Source: Diadema setosum (Eukaryota > Echinodermata > Echinoidea > Diadematoida > Diadematidae). Taken from it: 64,000 nt of DNA. The stretch covers positions 21,596,335 to 21,660,334 of the forward strand of contig NC_092693.1 in NCBI RefSeq assembly GCF_964275005.1, written 5' to 3'. This document shows, piece by piece, positions 1-13,933 of the stretch (position 1 is its first letter; each line of letters opens with the position of its first letter). The position numbers and the translations under genes are program-made. Under the pieces are notes generated by a model. That model was not told where the DNA came from. It did not search any database and saw nothing but the letters and a program-made list of their open reading frames with translations.

Positions 1-927
1 CTGAACTGTTGACAACAACATGCAATAAACACATTTTCACATTCTTTGAATACGAGGCAGTTCCTAGGTTTCTTGGGTAGTGCTGTAATATTTGTTGACG
101 TCGACCTTTAGAAATTCGTATCGATAGCAAACATCTGTAAAAAAGGACGTTTGAAACTTTTGAAATTACAATTGTGCTGTTATTCTTTTTTTTTTAATTT
201 CTTTCATACCATCACTTATAAACGAAGTGTTGCCCCGATAGCAATGTGTGTACGTGTGTTGTATGGGTTTGTCTATAGCAACTGATATATTCCAGCTATC
301 GGCATATCAGTGATGAGTTAATGCACCTGTGGATCGCCTTCTCCAACTTCAGTCACATTTTTTTTTTCCTCACAGCCAATTCACAAGAACGAATTTTGGC
401 TGACCGTCTAAAGCGAACAATAAAGGGAAAGTATAGTCAGTGGTCCTTAGCAGTGCTTAGCACTCTCGTAAGTGCATGCATGATCCTTGTTGCTCTAATC
501 AGCACACTCAATTCGATTTCATGTATAACATGTTTATCTGCTCTTGAGTTAATTTGTTTGTTTGTTACCATAGCCCCAATCAAATATTTGTGCTGAATCA
601 CAGCGGAAATAGCAGTAAAACATCTTACAAAAAGTAAATACAGCGATCTTCCGTTTCGTGTCTCAATGATGTTTTACTTCTAAAGATGTTATTTTGTTTG
701 TTACCATAGTTAGTTGCATCACACGAGATATTAAAGAAAAAGATACAGTTCGAAATTCTGATTGCAGCAATTAAAGATATCCGTACGTTTTTAAACATGC
801 TAACAAGATGTCCCTAGTACAGGAATATCGGGTTCCGTGCCTCACCACGTTTTTAAGTTTTTAAATCAATAGATTGCTCCATCATAAGGCTTTTAAAATT
901 GTGACGTAATTGATATGGCAAAAGCAA
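1..927. other. No gene seen; AT-rich non-coding sequence
   Basis: The longest frame here (321-596, 91 codons) has no recognisable domain, no convincing splice context and low-complexity composition, so I do not call it a gene. Confidence 0.6.
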
Positions 928-1104
<177 letters not shown>

Positions 1105-3359
1105 TAGGGCTGCAGTGAAAAAACATGTCGTAGGCATGTGTATATAATAGGAACCTGTAAACTTTTCATGATTTTGCTGTTAAAATACGAAACACCGAAA
1201 TACACTCAGAGAATAAGAAAGTAAATACTTTTTCGAGGTTATTATTTTTTTCATAGAAGATTTTGATGAAAATCAATGTATCAATGAAAAGGGAAACTTT
1301 ACGTATGAGTGAACACATTCGTTTTAGTCTTCCAAGGCATAAAAGTGAAAATTGCCAAAATTGACATGTTGTCTTACATTTGCAATTGTCCTTCAAGATA
1401 ACAATGATAACAAAAGACAAGTTTAACACAATGAGAGACATGAATGAAATAGCAAAAATAAGTTTTCGTTCTCGTTATCTCTTTATAACATCAAACAAAA
1501 GCAAAGTGGGAAACCAAAGAGGGAAATAAGAATTTCTGTAAACTCAAACTTCAAATGACAAAGGGAGTAAAGGCACCAAGATGATTAAATGAACACAATT
1601 TTCCATTTAATTCTTTTAATTTAGTAATTCAAGAATCCATGAAACTAATTCAAGAACCAAAAATTATTCTCAATTTTCCTAATTTGAAAAAAATCAATTC
1701 GAATTTCTACTATTTTTTGTTGATATTGCTTCTTCTCTCATTTCTTTTGAAGTTCGATTTGACAGGAGATTCTTCATTTTCCTCCATTATTTTTAGCCTT
1801 TTTGAGTTTTGGCGTCAAAGGTATTACAATGTATATCGATCATAGGTTTAATTTTGAAACTTAATTAATGTTTCTCACTGTGTTAAATGTGCATTTTGTT
1901 CTAATTGCCATATGGAAGAGCACTGACGCATGAAGGTCAACTTGTTCATTTTTGCAATTTTTACTTTTGTGCCTTGGAAGAGAAAAACAATGATGTTTAC
2001 TTTTGCGTAAAGTTTGCTTTTTTTTAACTTACTAGGTTAACTGGCAATCAAATTATCTTTAATATGGTAAATAATACATTAACTTTTAACCAAATATTCT
2101 ATGAGAAATACAAACTTGAAAAAGTGTTTACTTTCTTTTTTTTTTTGTTGTTGAACGTATAAAAACAGGCGTTCATAGCGCAATAATGCAACAGCACGAT
2201 GATCTCCAATGTCGCTTCATTTTCCAAGTAATTAGAACGAAACGGAAAGCTCAAAGCAGGTACTAGTAGAAAATGAAATGAAGACGACATTTTGTAGAAA
2301 TATTACGCCAAAAAAAAAAAAAAAAACCAATGAAATGAGATCAGGCAAATTATACCACAAGGAAGAGCAACTATATTCGCACATCAGAACACCTACCAAG
2401 TTGCAAGATCGGACCATCCATACAAGTCAACATGAATAAGGGGTGGAGTTTCCCTCTGGATTAAAGTGGCGAGATTTCAAAGCATTTTAAGCATTTGCTT
2501 CCCTCCCCCTCCTTATGGTAAACCAAAGTTTACTGCAAAATCTGTGCCACCTGAGTCCACACGAAGAAAAAGAATAGAATTGAAGAAAATACAAAAACAA
2601 AACAAAACAAAACAGAACCATTTAAGCTTCAAATATTTTGTGGTAACGTGATATACCAAACGTGGACTTCAAAATCAGATGATAATGCCCATCTCCATTA
2701 GGTATCTCTTTTCTCTCTCTCTTTTCTTTCTTATACTTTTTTCCACTGATCGGAATGTGGGAGGCGGCTTGTCCAAACCACGAGCGGTATAAGCCCTCTG
2801 CTAATCCTCTTGGTTTATCTCATTAGAAACCAGTCCCTCTAAAGGCAATGGACTGAAGAAGAGGAGTCCACTCCACTCTCAAGAACCCACAGATACCACT
2901 CAAGAGAAAGAGTGGTGGAGCTTTTGGTAAAGGAGGCGTTTAATCCGCCAAAACATACTTGAGAGAGCAAACGACCGCGATATTTTCTTTCAAAGAAGTT
3001 TGTCGTTAAAAAAGAAGTTTAAAATGATAGTCTATTCGTCCGACTACTTAATAAGCTTTGTTTATTTGTTTGTATGTTGCTGTTTTGAGTTGTTGCTGCT
3101 TTCGCCATCGTAACAGCGGAAAACCACCTTCATTATTGATATTAATTCACGGATAAATTTGGACTTTCTTTATTCCAGTTACCATGGCGACAACTCAAAT
3201 ATTGCCCTTAAGTGATTGGTTGTTTTCAGGATGGTTGTGTCGTCGTATGTACGGTATTCAACTCATCGATGCTGTACTCTGCTTGCAGAGAAGAAAAGGA
3301 GTTAGATAAAGAGAATGATCAAAAGAGATGGATTTACAACGACATGAATTGATATAGTC
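1105..3359. other. No gene seen
   Basis: AT-rich sequence with short A and T runs (for example about 2309-2326). No conserved coding segment was recognised. A GTTACCATGGCGAC motif at 3178-3191 resembles an RFX X-box but has no gene context. Confidence 0.5.
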
Positions 3360-3660
3360 AATTACATGCATATCTATTTATCTATTTATTCATTCATTCA
3401 TTTAATTATTTTGTGTTCTTTGTACACGGTAGTCTCTTCAGTACATAAAACTGCTTTACAAGAGAGTCCTGTATTACATAAATAATTAGAATACAGTTTA
3501 CAATTTGAAACAAGTTTTGAACATTACAATGTTACAGTCCATAACAATTCAATGCATACAATACAATACAAAATACGAATAAGTTAAAACAGTAATGAAA
3601 ATATAAAATTGAATTTCATATTAGATAAATAAATGATATAATATTAAATCAAATAACGTC
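3360..3660 (-). mobile_element. Retroposon 3' end fragment, minus orientation (tentative)
   Basis: The segment opens with a tetranucleotide ATTC/ATTT-rich run, as expected for the reverse complement of a simple LINE/SINE tail. It continues with non-coding sequence of the same style as fragments near 18,000, 35,681 and 62,693. The family is not identifiable by eye. Confidence 0.35.
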
Positions 3661-3926
3661 TTACATTCAAAATATACGTTTATTACAACCAGTAAAATAT
3701 CATAAATGATTGAAGGATCAATAATTTGTGATCCATCCATTATCTACTACTTATTCTTGCTTTCACAAGTGAGTCACTCATAATACCTTCGACTGCCAAA
3801 CATACTGAGATCTGCATGTAACATATTATGAATCGAACCATTTATACTCTGTACCTTTATACCGTATAAACACTTCTTCTTTAACAGTTTATCGTGAGGC
3901 ATGACATCAAAAGCTTTTTGAAGATC
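3661..3926. other. No gene seen
   Basis: Non-coding sequence between the retroposon fragment and the foldback element. Confidence 0.5.
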
Positions 3927-4294
3927 TTAAAGGGGAAGGCTAGTAACTGATCAGTGGGAATCAGTGCGAATGCTGGGAGATGATTGTTCCAATTCTTGCG
4001 GGATTCATTTAAGAGTACATTATATATCTATTGTTGTGTGAGAATTATTTGCTTCAGAACGGTCTCATATTCACGTGATGTGCAGCTTAATGCCCCGTCA
4101 CTGACCAGGCATGCTAACCTGGAAACATTAAACTGCCCATTACTTGAATATGAGACCATTCTGAAGCAAATAATTTTCACACAACAATAGATATATAATG
4201 TACTCTTGAATGAATCCAATAAGGATTGGAGCAATCATCATCTCCCAGCATTTCCGCTGATTCCTACTGATCAGTTACTAGCCTTCCCCTTTAA
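3927..4294. mobile_element. Foldback MITE with TTAA ends (368 bp)
   Basis: The segment is close to one long palindrome. It begins TTAAAGGGGAAGGC and ends GCCTTCCCCTTTAA, and the two halves pair along almost their whole length, leaving a small central loop near 4095-4125. The mirror symmetry is so strong that opposite strands give near-identical peptides sharing the string DSFKSTLYIYCC. TTAA at each end fits piggyBac or Kolobok superfamily integration. No transposase is encoded. Confidence 0.9.
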
Positions 4295-7200
4295 AATACA
4301 CTACCTGTTAATAAACCAAGTGTTCATGTTTTTTTTTTTGTAAAATATGTTCAGCTATATCAAGAATGCAAGAATTTATAGAATGTTTCTTTACTCAAAA
4401 CCTCAACGTGAATGTTGACAGTTACAATTTAGCACCTTTTTTGACTCACTTTATAAAACATAAATTACAAGAAACCTTTCACTGTAGTATGGGATGACAA
4501 ATAGCATCTACAATGACTGATATGCAGTTTGAGTGTACTGAATTTCGTATACGAAAAATACGAGAAGCGATGCCTCTAATTACAAATTTTTGGAAGGTAA
4601 AAATTGAGTAATTAAGCCAACTTTCAAGCAGGGAACCTGCCTTTAATTTCAGAGTTAGATGACAAATAATGTTGCATTTTAAGAGGATGATCAAACTCAT
4701 ATAATGTGCTTTTACGCTATATACTAACCACGTGTTTGCACAATTTGTCTCAAGATACTCTTCACGTGTCTTCCTTCGACTGGTGCTCTTTTGTTGTCTT
4801 TTTGTTTAACTTCACTTCTCTTTACTTTCGCCTATTACGACCGCGCATATTTGTGGTTTCCGATCACTTTAGAGTTTTTTCCGCTTTCTATGAATAAGCT
4901 TTTTAATCCAATTCGGCAAATATGCCAAGGGAATCTTTGGTGGCGTCACATGATAAATGTTTTCACTCGGACTGTTATTTAAGCGGAAAGAGTGGGGGTA
5001 AAGTATTGTTTGATTGCATAAAAGAGCGTTTCTCGCACTGTCAATCAAAGCATTACGGCTTGTAGCACCGGTGATTTTTTTTTCTTTTTGATGCAGCTGT
5101 ATGAATTCAAAAACTTGTGACTGCATATGCACTTAAAGGAGCGAACGAGAAACTCAAGTCTCCATTTTATCAAGGCAAATAAAGTTACAGTTCAACAAGG
5201 ATGAACTATGGCGCAACGTTAGGAATTCTTCATGAATACAAGTAGCTGTCACTCTCAACAAACTATCCAGCGGCAAGGTTAAACGCCGAAAAGTTTAAAC
5301 CCTCCCGAAAGCAACTCGAACGTGGCTTTGCCCGGACACAAGAAAATCGCAATGAACCAGCCATTTCATTGTCTACCATAATATAGTTTTTCTCTCAAAA
5401 GTTACACTCTCCTTTTTTTCGGTCAATCAATCTCAATACCTCTGTTTATTTGGCACAAATACAACACATTATCATTTTGAATGAAACCCAACGCGACTGA
5501 AACAGTATCTCTGTGGTTTGGGAAGAGTGGAAATAAAAGATTAAACAAAATTAGGAAACTCGTACGTAGGCACTCTCAAAAATAATACAGGAAATATCGG
5601 GTGACATTTTCATTTACAGTTATTTATTCTTCTTCCTCTATTCACTTTTCTTCTGAAAGTGCAATGTGTTACGAGGTAAAAGCCTGTCAATTCTGGTGTT
5701 GTGGACATCGTGGTAGGCTTATGTTTGGAGACAAAATATTTAGAAAAAACTGATGGGAGATTCAACGAGGTTTTGCTTCAACTTGACAACGGAAAAGTTG
5801 GATGGAATTTCCTTTTTGATTGTTGTGCTTATGGGTGGGAATATAGTTCATTGATGAATAAAATATGTAACGTGAGCCCCCTGAATTTTCATTTCTCTTG
5901 AATACCATGGTTGTAATGCATCAGCAGTCTTTGTTGACGACTTGTAAGGAAATATCCTGTTTGGTTTCCGTGTTATTTCGATTTCCTTATTATTTAGGAG
6001 CGTATGGACATGAATTTTAGTATCCAGAGCACAACAGTATTTGGTTTATTAATGTTTTCATGAAAATACCTCCTTTGTCATCAAAAGCCAACGTTCATCT
6101 CAAACATTGACACACTTTCCTTTTTGTTTAAAGACAAGGAAAAGACAAGGAAAATAATCCAAAGAATCTGATTGATTAATCAATCAAAAATTACAGATGT
6201 TAATGGGAAATTATCCCAAATAATATGCTGTTTCAATTACTGCAGAAATACCAGTTTTACACATCAAGTTTGAGAAAAATAGACAATAGACCGTTTCTGT
6301 AATTTATTACAATTTATGGATGTTTCTTTTCCAACAGCCTAGTAACGAAGCATTTTATTCACATGCTCCCTTTCATTAAGTTCCGTAGGTAGGAATTCAC
6401 CTATTTTGTAGTTGGAGCTAGGTCGGGCAAGCTTTTTGGTTGTTAAGGGCAACTTTTCTGAGCAAAGCATGTATACAATTTGAATACATTACAGAACCGG
6501 TCTATTTCGTTACTTATCAAAAGTTGTTTTTTTATGCATTTCTAAAGTTTTGGTTAAATCCATGTGCCGTCATCGCTGTATAAGAACACAAAAAACAACT
6601 CGTGATGTGATGAGGCCAGTTGGAGGAAATCACCCTTAACATAATGAATGTCAGAAACAAGTCGAAGGAATGTGCACTTTTCAGTTTTGTGGATTTTGAA
6701 AAACAAGTTTTCTTGATTGTAAGAAAGACATTCATCTTGAAGTAGGTGATAGAAACTTGCCTGCACATATGGGCAACATTAAGAAAATCATCAAAAATGT
6801 GGACAAGTCAGGAGTAAAGTTTATAAATGATTTTAATTTTCAAATTAAAGTTTATTTAATTAAGTTATTTCTTAGAATTTACTCCAATAGGGTCATTTTT
6901 TAGAATTTGCTCGCACTTGAATAGTATGGTCTTTAAAAAACTGTTGAAAAAAATTCTTGTAAGTTTAAAGTTTTTTGAAATGTTGCTCAAAGTTTGTAAA
7001 TGTTTGATGTATTATGATAATGATACCACGATCATCATTATTACTAATCTCAATGATTACAATAGCAGTCATTTTTATTTGCCTTCATTTTTTGGGCAAA
7101 AAACAACCCAAGAAGAACATTGAAAGAAGCACATGGCGCAATGATAGAAATAACTGTAGGGCTCTACTCAACTGTGCCAATACAGGACTCAACTGACCTC

Positions 7201-8324
7201 CGAGGCGTCCAGAAAAGGGTAAAATCATGTTTAACAATATCATAACATTTTATTATCATTATCAATATAATCATTGCGATACACAACAAGTTATTCTCAT
7301 TATTGTCATTTTATCACCATTATAGTAATACTAACAAATTGTCATTGAGGGAAAAAAAAAGAACTCGTGTAAACCTTTTCCAATTTATATGCCATATATT
7401 TTCTTTTTCATCTTTACCCTTTCACGGACTCACTGAAGAACGGCGTTTATCTATAAAGTGAGTGACCGCGTCGAAATACAAAATAAGCTCAAATCTTATG
7501 GAAAATATTACTTCAAACCTTAAATGCCACCACCGCAAAGGAAGTGTTGTACATTATAGAAGTTCTCGCCCAAAAAGTAACCCTCAAGACAGGGTAACCT
7601 AAAAAACAGGTCCCTTTAAGAGTAGATTGATGCCTGTCTTGTCAGCTTCCGACACCTGTCACTCCATTTGACGACCCATTCAGCCATTGTTCCCGCCCAT
7701 TGTTGCCGAGTCAAACCTGCTGGACCAGGGGGTGGTTAATACGGCGAACCCTTTCAGCCCGAAGAATAGCCCGTGTTTATCCCTTCTTTTTTTTTCCCCA
7801 TCTCCGCCAGAACCGCACAAACTCACCGACACTCTAAACGTGTAGAGAGTTACTTGAAATGGGAAGAAAAAAAAAGGGGGGGGGCAAAAGAAAACATCCT
7901 GTTCGGACGGAACCGAAATTGACAGATTGTGTTTTCCATTTTGTTTCTTTCTTTTTGTAACCCTCGACTTCGACCAAGAACGCCAGTCTAATAGCTCTGT
8001 ACGGTTGAAAGGTGACATTAGCACCGCTTCGATAAATGTATCACAAGTGCGCAGAAAGGAAACGTCGCTAGGAAACCGGCGCCTTTTCCATTCAAAAGTA
8101 GAGGAGGAGGGCGGGGCAGGTGAAAGCCTGCTCTCCTGCGTGGCCTTTGTCTGCTTTTGTTTTACGCTCCGTTTTTGTTTACTGCTTTTTGCATCCTTAA
8201 TCTCACTGCCCGATTCCTGGTACTGGTTGTTTAATGTCAGTAAACTTATCGATCAGTCGTAAAGAGGGGTGAAAAAGAGAAGGGAAAAGGTGGAGAAAAG
8301 AAAATGAGATAATGAGAAAAGGCG
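4295..8324. other. No gene seen; GC-richer block at about 7600-8130
   Basis: No conserved protein was recognised. The block 7600-8130 is richer in GC and CpG than its surroundings and includes a GGGCGGGG box near 8112. It could be an unannotated promoter or 5' exon, but no reading frame in it resembles a known domain. Confidence 0.4.
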
Positions 8325-8373
8325 ATAGATAGATAAGTAGATAGATAGTATAGGTAGGTAGGTAGATAGATAA

Positions 8374-8417
<44 letters not shown>

Positions 8418-8478
8418 GTAGATAGATAGATAGATAGAGAGATAGATAGATAGATAGGAAGATAGATGGATAGATAGG

Positions 8479-8513
<35 letters not shown>
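8325..8513. repeat. (GATA)n microsatellite
   Basis: About 190 bp of GATA units with scattered GGTA, GAGA and GGAA variants. It encodes only a spurious poly(Ser-Ile-Tyr-Leu) frame on the minus strand. Confidence 0.97.
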
Positions 8514-8514
<1 letters not shown>

Positions 8515-9129
8515 GATTGAGAAAAAAACTGGCAAGAAAGAACAGAGTCCAGAAAACAAGAAATGTGTTGGTTTTACTCAGTGAAATGTGACCAGGATGA
8601 CATGACTTTTATTGGGCCCTCAGAAAAGTAGTTCCCTGGAATTTGTCCTTCTTTCATCTTTAAAACGAGGACAATCTGTGATGATTGCAAATGATATTTT
8701 GGAGTATACCATCTCCTGTTCGAAGTGTTTGAATATTCATATTTCGTATACATCAGTCTATAAGATTATGATACCGCTGTCATCAAAATCAAACTTCCGC
8801 TTGTTCTTCGTGTTCATAATAATTCTATGGAACAATCAATGATTTCCCAATTGTTCGTGTGTTACTACAGTTAGGGCATATTACATGATTGGTGTATGCA
8901 TTTTTCTTTTGTCCAATGTATGATTATTTTTGAAAAAAAAATGTTTTGTAATGTTATGTCTATTTTGTGAAAATGCAGAAACAAAATCAAATGAAACCAA
9001 ATTAAATACTGTCCTTGGTGTTATTTATAGGTGGACGTATGGGTAGGGGATTCAAGCATTATGCTCTCTATTTTTATGATCATTGAAGATCCGATATCTA
9101 TACAAGATTGGTTGAACGTTTACAGTTTA
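8514..9129. other. No gene seen
   Basis: AT-rich non-coding sequence between the GATA array and the SINE fragment. Confidence 0.5.
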
Positions 9130-9194
9130 CAGTTGTGCAGGGCCCCTTGGTAGAGCAGTTCTTAATTGAAAGGGCTACCCTGTTGAAATAGAAC

Positions 9195-9250
<56 letters not shown>

Positions 9251-9253
9251 ATA
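9130..9253 (+). mobile_element. 5'-truncated tRNA-SINE with (AAAT)n tail
   Basis: The block CAGGGCCCCTTGGTAGAGCA through GGCTACCCTG matches the 3' body of the full SINE at 49165-49410 (CAGGGCCCTCTGGTAGAGCA ... GGCTACCCTG). It ends in an (AAAT)n tail at about 9196-9253. The tRNA head is absent, as expected for a 5'-truncated copy. Confidence 0.8.
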
Positions 9254-12200
9254 CAGTTGGATCAAAAGTCTGTCAATTACTTTGTTTGCGTGTACATTTA
9301 GATGTGTTTTGTCCATGTAAATTTCGCACAATAGTTGTCAGCACAAATATTGATAGCTAACGATTTGGCTAACATGACTAAAAGTGAACGTACAAAAATA
9401 AAGGATCCCTATGGTTTTCTATCATGCAATACGGAACAAGTCATTGCAATTTCACTTGACTTGACATTTGGATTAAACAAGATTAATGTGAAACTTGTAA
9501 AGTTTATATTTAGAAGAGAAGGAAATCCAAATACTGTTTCAGGTCCTGGAATGATTGGTACCTTCAAAAAACTGTGAAAAACTTTCCTCTTTAGGAGGGC
9601 TTTTTGCTATCCAAGATGAGAACTCAAACGTAAATCTGTACCCGCCCACTTTTCATTTCTTTTTCTTGAGTGCATTGGTTACATATTACCAAGTATTGTG
9701 AATAAAAAAGAATCTTAATTGTGATGTCTAAGAAGAATAAATACTATTTCAAGGCAAGCTCAAATACTGTATTGCCGTCCTTGTAAGGGTTATGTTCGTT
9801 TGTGTGTTTATCATAATCTTCAGCCAAACAGTTTTGTCTATTCTGACATCTCAGTTATCGTATCCAGTGGTATCGACTGTTGATGTAGATTTACGTGTGT
9901 GGCCATGTCTGCTGAATACATTCCACACTTTTTTGGTCTTGTTCCAGTATAATTTCAACCATGTCACACATAAAATGCGCAGTTTGTTATCGGCCTTCTG
10001 TCGGGTAAGATGAACGAGAAAAAGCCGTGACGGCGCGGCGGCTGTCACTTGACAGAAAAGTCAGACATTGGATGATAACGGTAAAATGATTTTCTTTCTC
10101 GTTTCCCTCTGACCTGATAGTTTTTCACTAATGAGGAAAGAAAGATTACTTACCACCTACACTCTCATGTACACTCTCAATGGACTCTGAAAAAAACGCG
10201 GGGCACTTTTTTTACGGTCAATGAACTCTTCCTTTCAACTCTTGTTTGCGACGCGTAATCCCTCGAGTTGTTTAAATAGATCTTGGTTTTGTTTTGTTTT
10301 GTTTTGTTTTTAGACGAAAGTCAGACAAAGTCAAGATGAGCACATCGAGTTCCCATTTTCGAGAAATTTAGTTCCATGAAGCAAGGGGGCAGTGTGTGAT
10401 ATAACCTCCTTGCATAAAGTAAAACTTTGGCTGCGACAAAATCATGAAAATTTACCTTTGCGCCTCCCCATCCCCCTCCCCCTTCTTTTCTCAAACTAAG
10501 TTTCGGTAAAGTGTAAATAGGTATATAAGAAGACAACGAATTGGTAGAGGAAGTTGGACTGAGAATATCTTGAGGATAAACAGGCTAACGGATGTACAGG
10601 GCGTTCCGGTCCAGAAATGAAAAAGTTAGTCTGAAAAAGAAACATAAAAAAATAACATGACAAGCACAACAGTGAAATTCTCGACAAAATCGGATGATGA
10701 ATAGGGATAAGTTATGAAATTTCTAAGACTCGCTAATTTTTTTTTTTGCCAAACAGTTCTCGAACAATAATTGGTATGAATATGTAAATAATCTCATCAC
10801 TTCCAGTTACCTCACAGCTTTCCATTGATCGTTTACGAAAAAAACAATGTCGAAATTGAAGTTTTTCTGCCATGAAAGTATAAAATATAATGTTATTTCT
10901 GGTTGAATAAAATGGAAATGATGATCAGTCAGATGATCAGGATTTGAGACTGGGGCATAGAATTGTGATGGAACAAAGAAAAAAAAAACAACAGGAAATT
11001 TCAAAATTTCATGTACAAATTGTATGGAAACTTGTGAGGGGATGACTTCACCAATTCACTATTTGCATATTCATGTAGACTGTTCAAGAATAATATGGGT
11101 TTCGTGAAAATTAGTGAAACTTCACATTTTCATACCTTCTTTTATTTTCGTCCGATTTTGATCAATTTTTTCGTTGTTTGCTTACAAAATATCATTCTTT
11201 CTTTTTCAGATAAAACACCTTCCTACTAGTTTCTCCTTTAAGGATTTGAGAATGACGGGAAATGGAAAGGAGATAAAAGGGTGGAGGACTGGTAGGAAAA
11301 GAATGGAGGAGGATGGGGGATGGGTGAGTTTGGGTTGACAGAGAGACAATGTCACCGGGATTTAGTTGATGCACTGATGGCAAACCAACTCATCGACGAG
11401 GAAGTCGGGGGAAGACGAACAATGGCGATAGATGGAGGGGATCACATCCCACTCGCCGTAATTCGTGCCTTTTGTTGGTGTGACCCGCGTGTGTGTAATT
11501 AATTTGGTGGAAAAGTGGCCGCATTGTGGAGGAGCTTTACAAGATCGATTTTGTTTCTGTTGGTGCCTCTTGTTCTAATTCTCCCGCACCTCTCCCCACC
11601 TTGATCTCCTTCCTCCTTATAGTTCCTTCGCAGTGTATAGGGGCATCGGTTAAGGGCGGTCATTGAACTTTTCACCAGAGCATGAACCAGTAGATCTACG
11701 TGTACGTGCAACGGGATCGAGATTCATGACAATACTATTATAAAATGGTGGAGTATAAAAGAGGAGTAAGAGCGCATCATCTGACGAAGTTTACGGATCT
11801 GCTCTTTCCTCCGATCTGCTTTCAAACGGCTTTTGCGGACATAATATGGAAGTGGCGCCACTTATAAACTCTCCCTCTCCCTCTCTTCCTCCTTCTCTTG
11901 CTCTTTCTTGCTGTCTCTTCTCTCTCTCCGTCATCCATTCACTTTGCCATATGTCTTCACGTCATTGGTACCGTAGCGTCAGCTATTTGTTGTGGTTTGC
12001 AGTGTTGTTTATGTTGATGGTATAGTATAGTCGTATATCCTAAACACAGTGGTGATTGATCAGTATACCTTTAGATGATTTTTGGATGATATGGTGCAAA
12101 AATGTCCCAGTACACTTGAATTAAATTCTCCGTGAAATCACTGAGATATTAATGAGAGTCTAACATTTTGATAAAAACTGTCAGCGTCATCTCGATGGCA

Positions 12201-12308
12201 TTACTATAAATATCTTCATCAGTGAACACAAAGAATAATAGTATCTCAATAAAAAATAAAAACAAAGAAAACCTATAACAGCATGGAGATCAATAGATAG
12301 GTAGATTA
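9254..12308. other. No gene seen
   Basis: No conserved coding sequence was recognised. A minor (GTTTT)n run lies at about 10285-10311. A possible TATA promoter at 11754 is listed separately. Confidence 0.45.
11750..11800 (+). promoter_or_regulatory. Possible TATA-type core promoter
   Basis: TATAAAAGAGG at about 11755 is followed by a CpG-bearing, non-repetitive stretch up to a pyrimidine-rich CT repeat near 11870. The motif is good, but no downstream coding exon was recognised, so this remains weak. Confidence 0.2.

Positions 12309-12352
<44 letters not shown>
12309..12352. repeat. (TC)n(TA)n compound microsatellite
   Basis: About 22 bp of CT units run directly into about 20 bp of AT units. 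Confidence 0.95.
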
Positions 12353-12353
<1 letters not shown>

Positions 12354-13599
12354 CATATTTATATTTATTTATTGTATGAGTTGTTTTTGTATAATGTATA
12401 CATTTAATACATTGGTAGAGAGGGGTAGGGAGAGAGAGATGTCCACACGGTCAAATTGACATTCTCTGACTGTGAGTTGAAATTAAACGGTAAAAATGTC
12501 ACCAGATCTCCTCAGTGCAATCGGAAATCATGTTTTAGGCATGACAGCTTCTTCTATATTCCTTCCTTTCATCAACTAGCAAACCAAAAGTTCATTTTCT
12601 CAAGACTCGTCATCCAGGGGGTGGGGGGTCTTCTTTTCCTACAAAGACGGCTTCCGCACTCTTTCTGCGCTAAATATGGTCAGAGTGAAAACGTTATTGC
12701 TTTCACCCGTGATCACGCATGCGTCTGATGTTGATTACCATCTACAATGCAGGCTATCATTTCTTCTTCCTTTTGGCGGGATAACGCCACATTTCGGGTG
12801 ACGCAGGACACAGGGACAAATTATAGAGTGCAATGACATCTGTTTGCAGAACAACTCTGATGAGGTAATGATAGCACTGATAGTAATAACAACAAGAGAA
12901 GGAGACAAGATGGACGTCTAGGGGAGATACTATGGTTGTATAAATCTCATCTCCGGCCCACAGCTGTATCAAGTTTCGTGATGGCAAGTCATAATGATTT
13001 CTTATTAGGGACAATGATTTTATGTGTGTTTCTTTCACATTTGAATGAAAGAGCACTTTTGTCGAAAGGTTACCAATGTTCATGAATCCTAACACCTCCC
13101 CATCCCCCCCCCCCCCCTCAGCGAAATTAAAGGCAAAATAAAACGTAAAGCTGAAGGATAACTTACACGTATTTGTTTCTGACGTCTGATGACACTTGTT
13201 CGATCGCGACGTTATGTAAAAATGACGTAATTAACGGTGTTCTTCGATCATCATACTTTGCTTGGGAAGCATTTCTCATATTAAACTATATAATCTATGC
13301 TCATATCATATCTCTCATATTATATCAATCTTTCGACATGTACATTCATACATGCATTACAAATACAAAAAAATGATATTCAACATTTGTTTAAGCAATA
13401 ATGAATAGTGTCAATGAATTGTGTCTGTGCTGTAACATATTTATCGAATTTTAAGTTTGCACGGCCTCTATATATTTGTTTCTATATCACCTGAATCCAT
13501 CAGTCATTAATGCTCTAACTGTAGGTTAGATAAATTTTGATATCTGATTTTAGCATATCATTTTTTGAGTGATCAAAGTTTCACGAGTTCCGCTTTTCA
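12353..13599. other. No gene seen
   Basis: Non-coding sequence with a C homopolymer near 13104-13119. No recognisable domain on either strand. Confidence 0.5.
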
Positions 13600-13812
13600 G
13601 TAGACCACATTTCTCATCGCTCGCCATGTTTACGTCTCGTTCCCATTGCAAAGTATGCGTTGTTTCTATCATTATTTTGTTCAAATGTACATGTATTTTG
13701 TATTTAAACTTTGTGATTTGCATTTCTTACAAATTGCTAACAATATGATTTATACTTTTGTCTTTGTATTACCTTTTGTTGGATGGAAATAAAGCACAAC
13801 TGAATTGAATTA
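13600..13812 (+). mobile_element. LINE-type 3' end repeat, copy 1
   Basis: This segment aligns by eye with 14630-14835. Both share TTCTTACAAxTTG and then CCTTTTGTTGxATGGAAATA, a polyadenylation-like AATAAA, and end in a TGAATTGAATT-type short tail. It is a dispersed repeat with a retroposon-like 3' end. The family is unknown. Confidence 0.65.
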
Positions 13813-13835
13813 ACATGTATATAAATAGTTACAAG

Positions 13836-13864
13836 CACACACACACACACAGAAATATATATAC

Positions 13865-13928
<64 letters not shown>
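13836..13928. repeat. (CA)n and (TA)n microsatellites
   Basis: A short CA run at about 13836-13850 is followed by a long TA run at about 13862-13928. Confidence 0.95.

Positions 13929-13933
<5 letters not shown>

Noticed and set aside
3984-4234. Two overlapping 68-codon frames with similar peptides
   Set aside because: They are mirror images produced by the palindromic MITE, not genes.
7680-8262. Frames of 111-114 codons on both strands
   Set aside because: No domain, overlapping on opposite strands, with homopolymer-derived residues. The GC-rich block may be regulatory but is not shown to code.
8203-8559. 118-codon minus-strand frame
   Set aside because: Translation of the GATA microsatellite.
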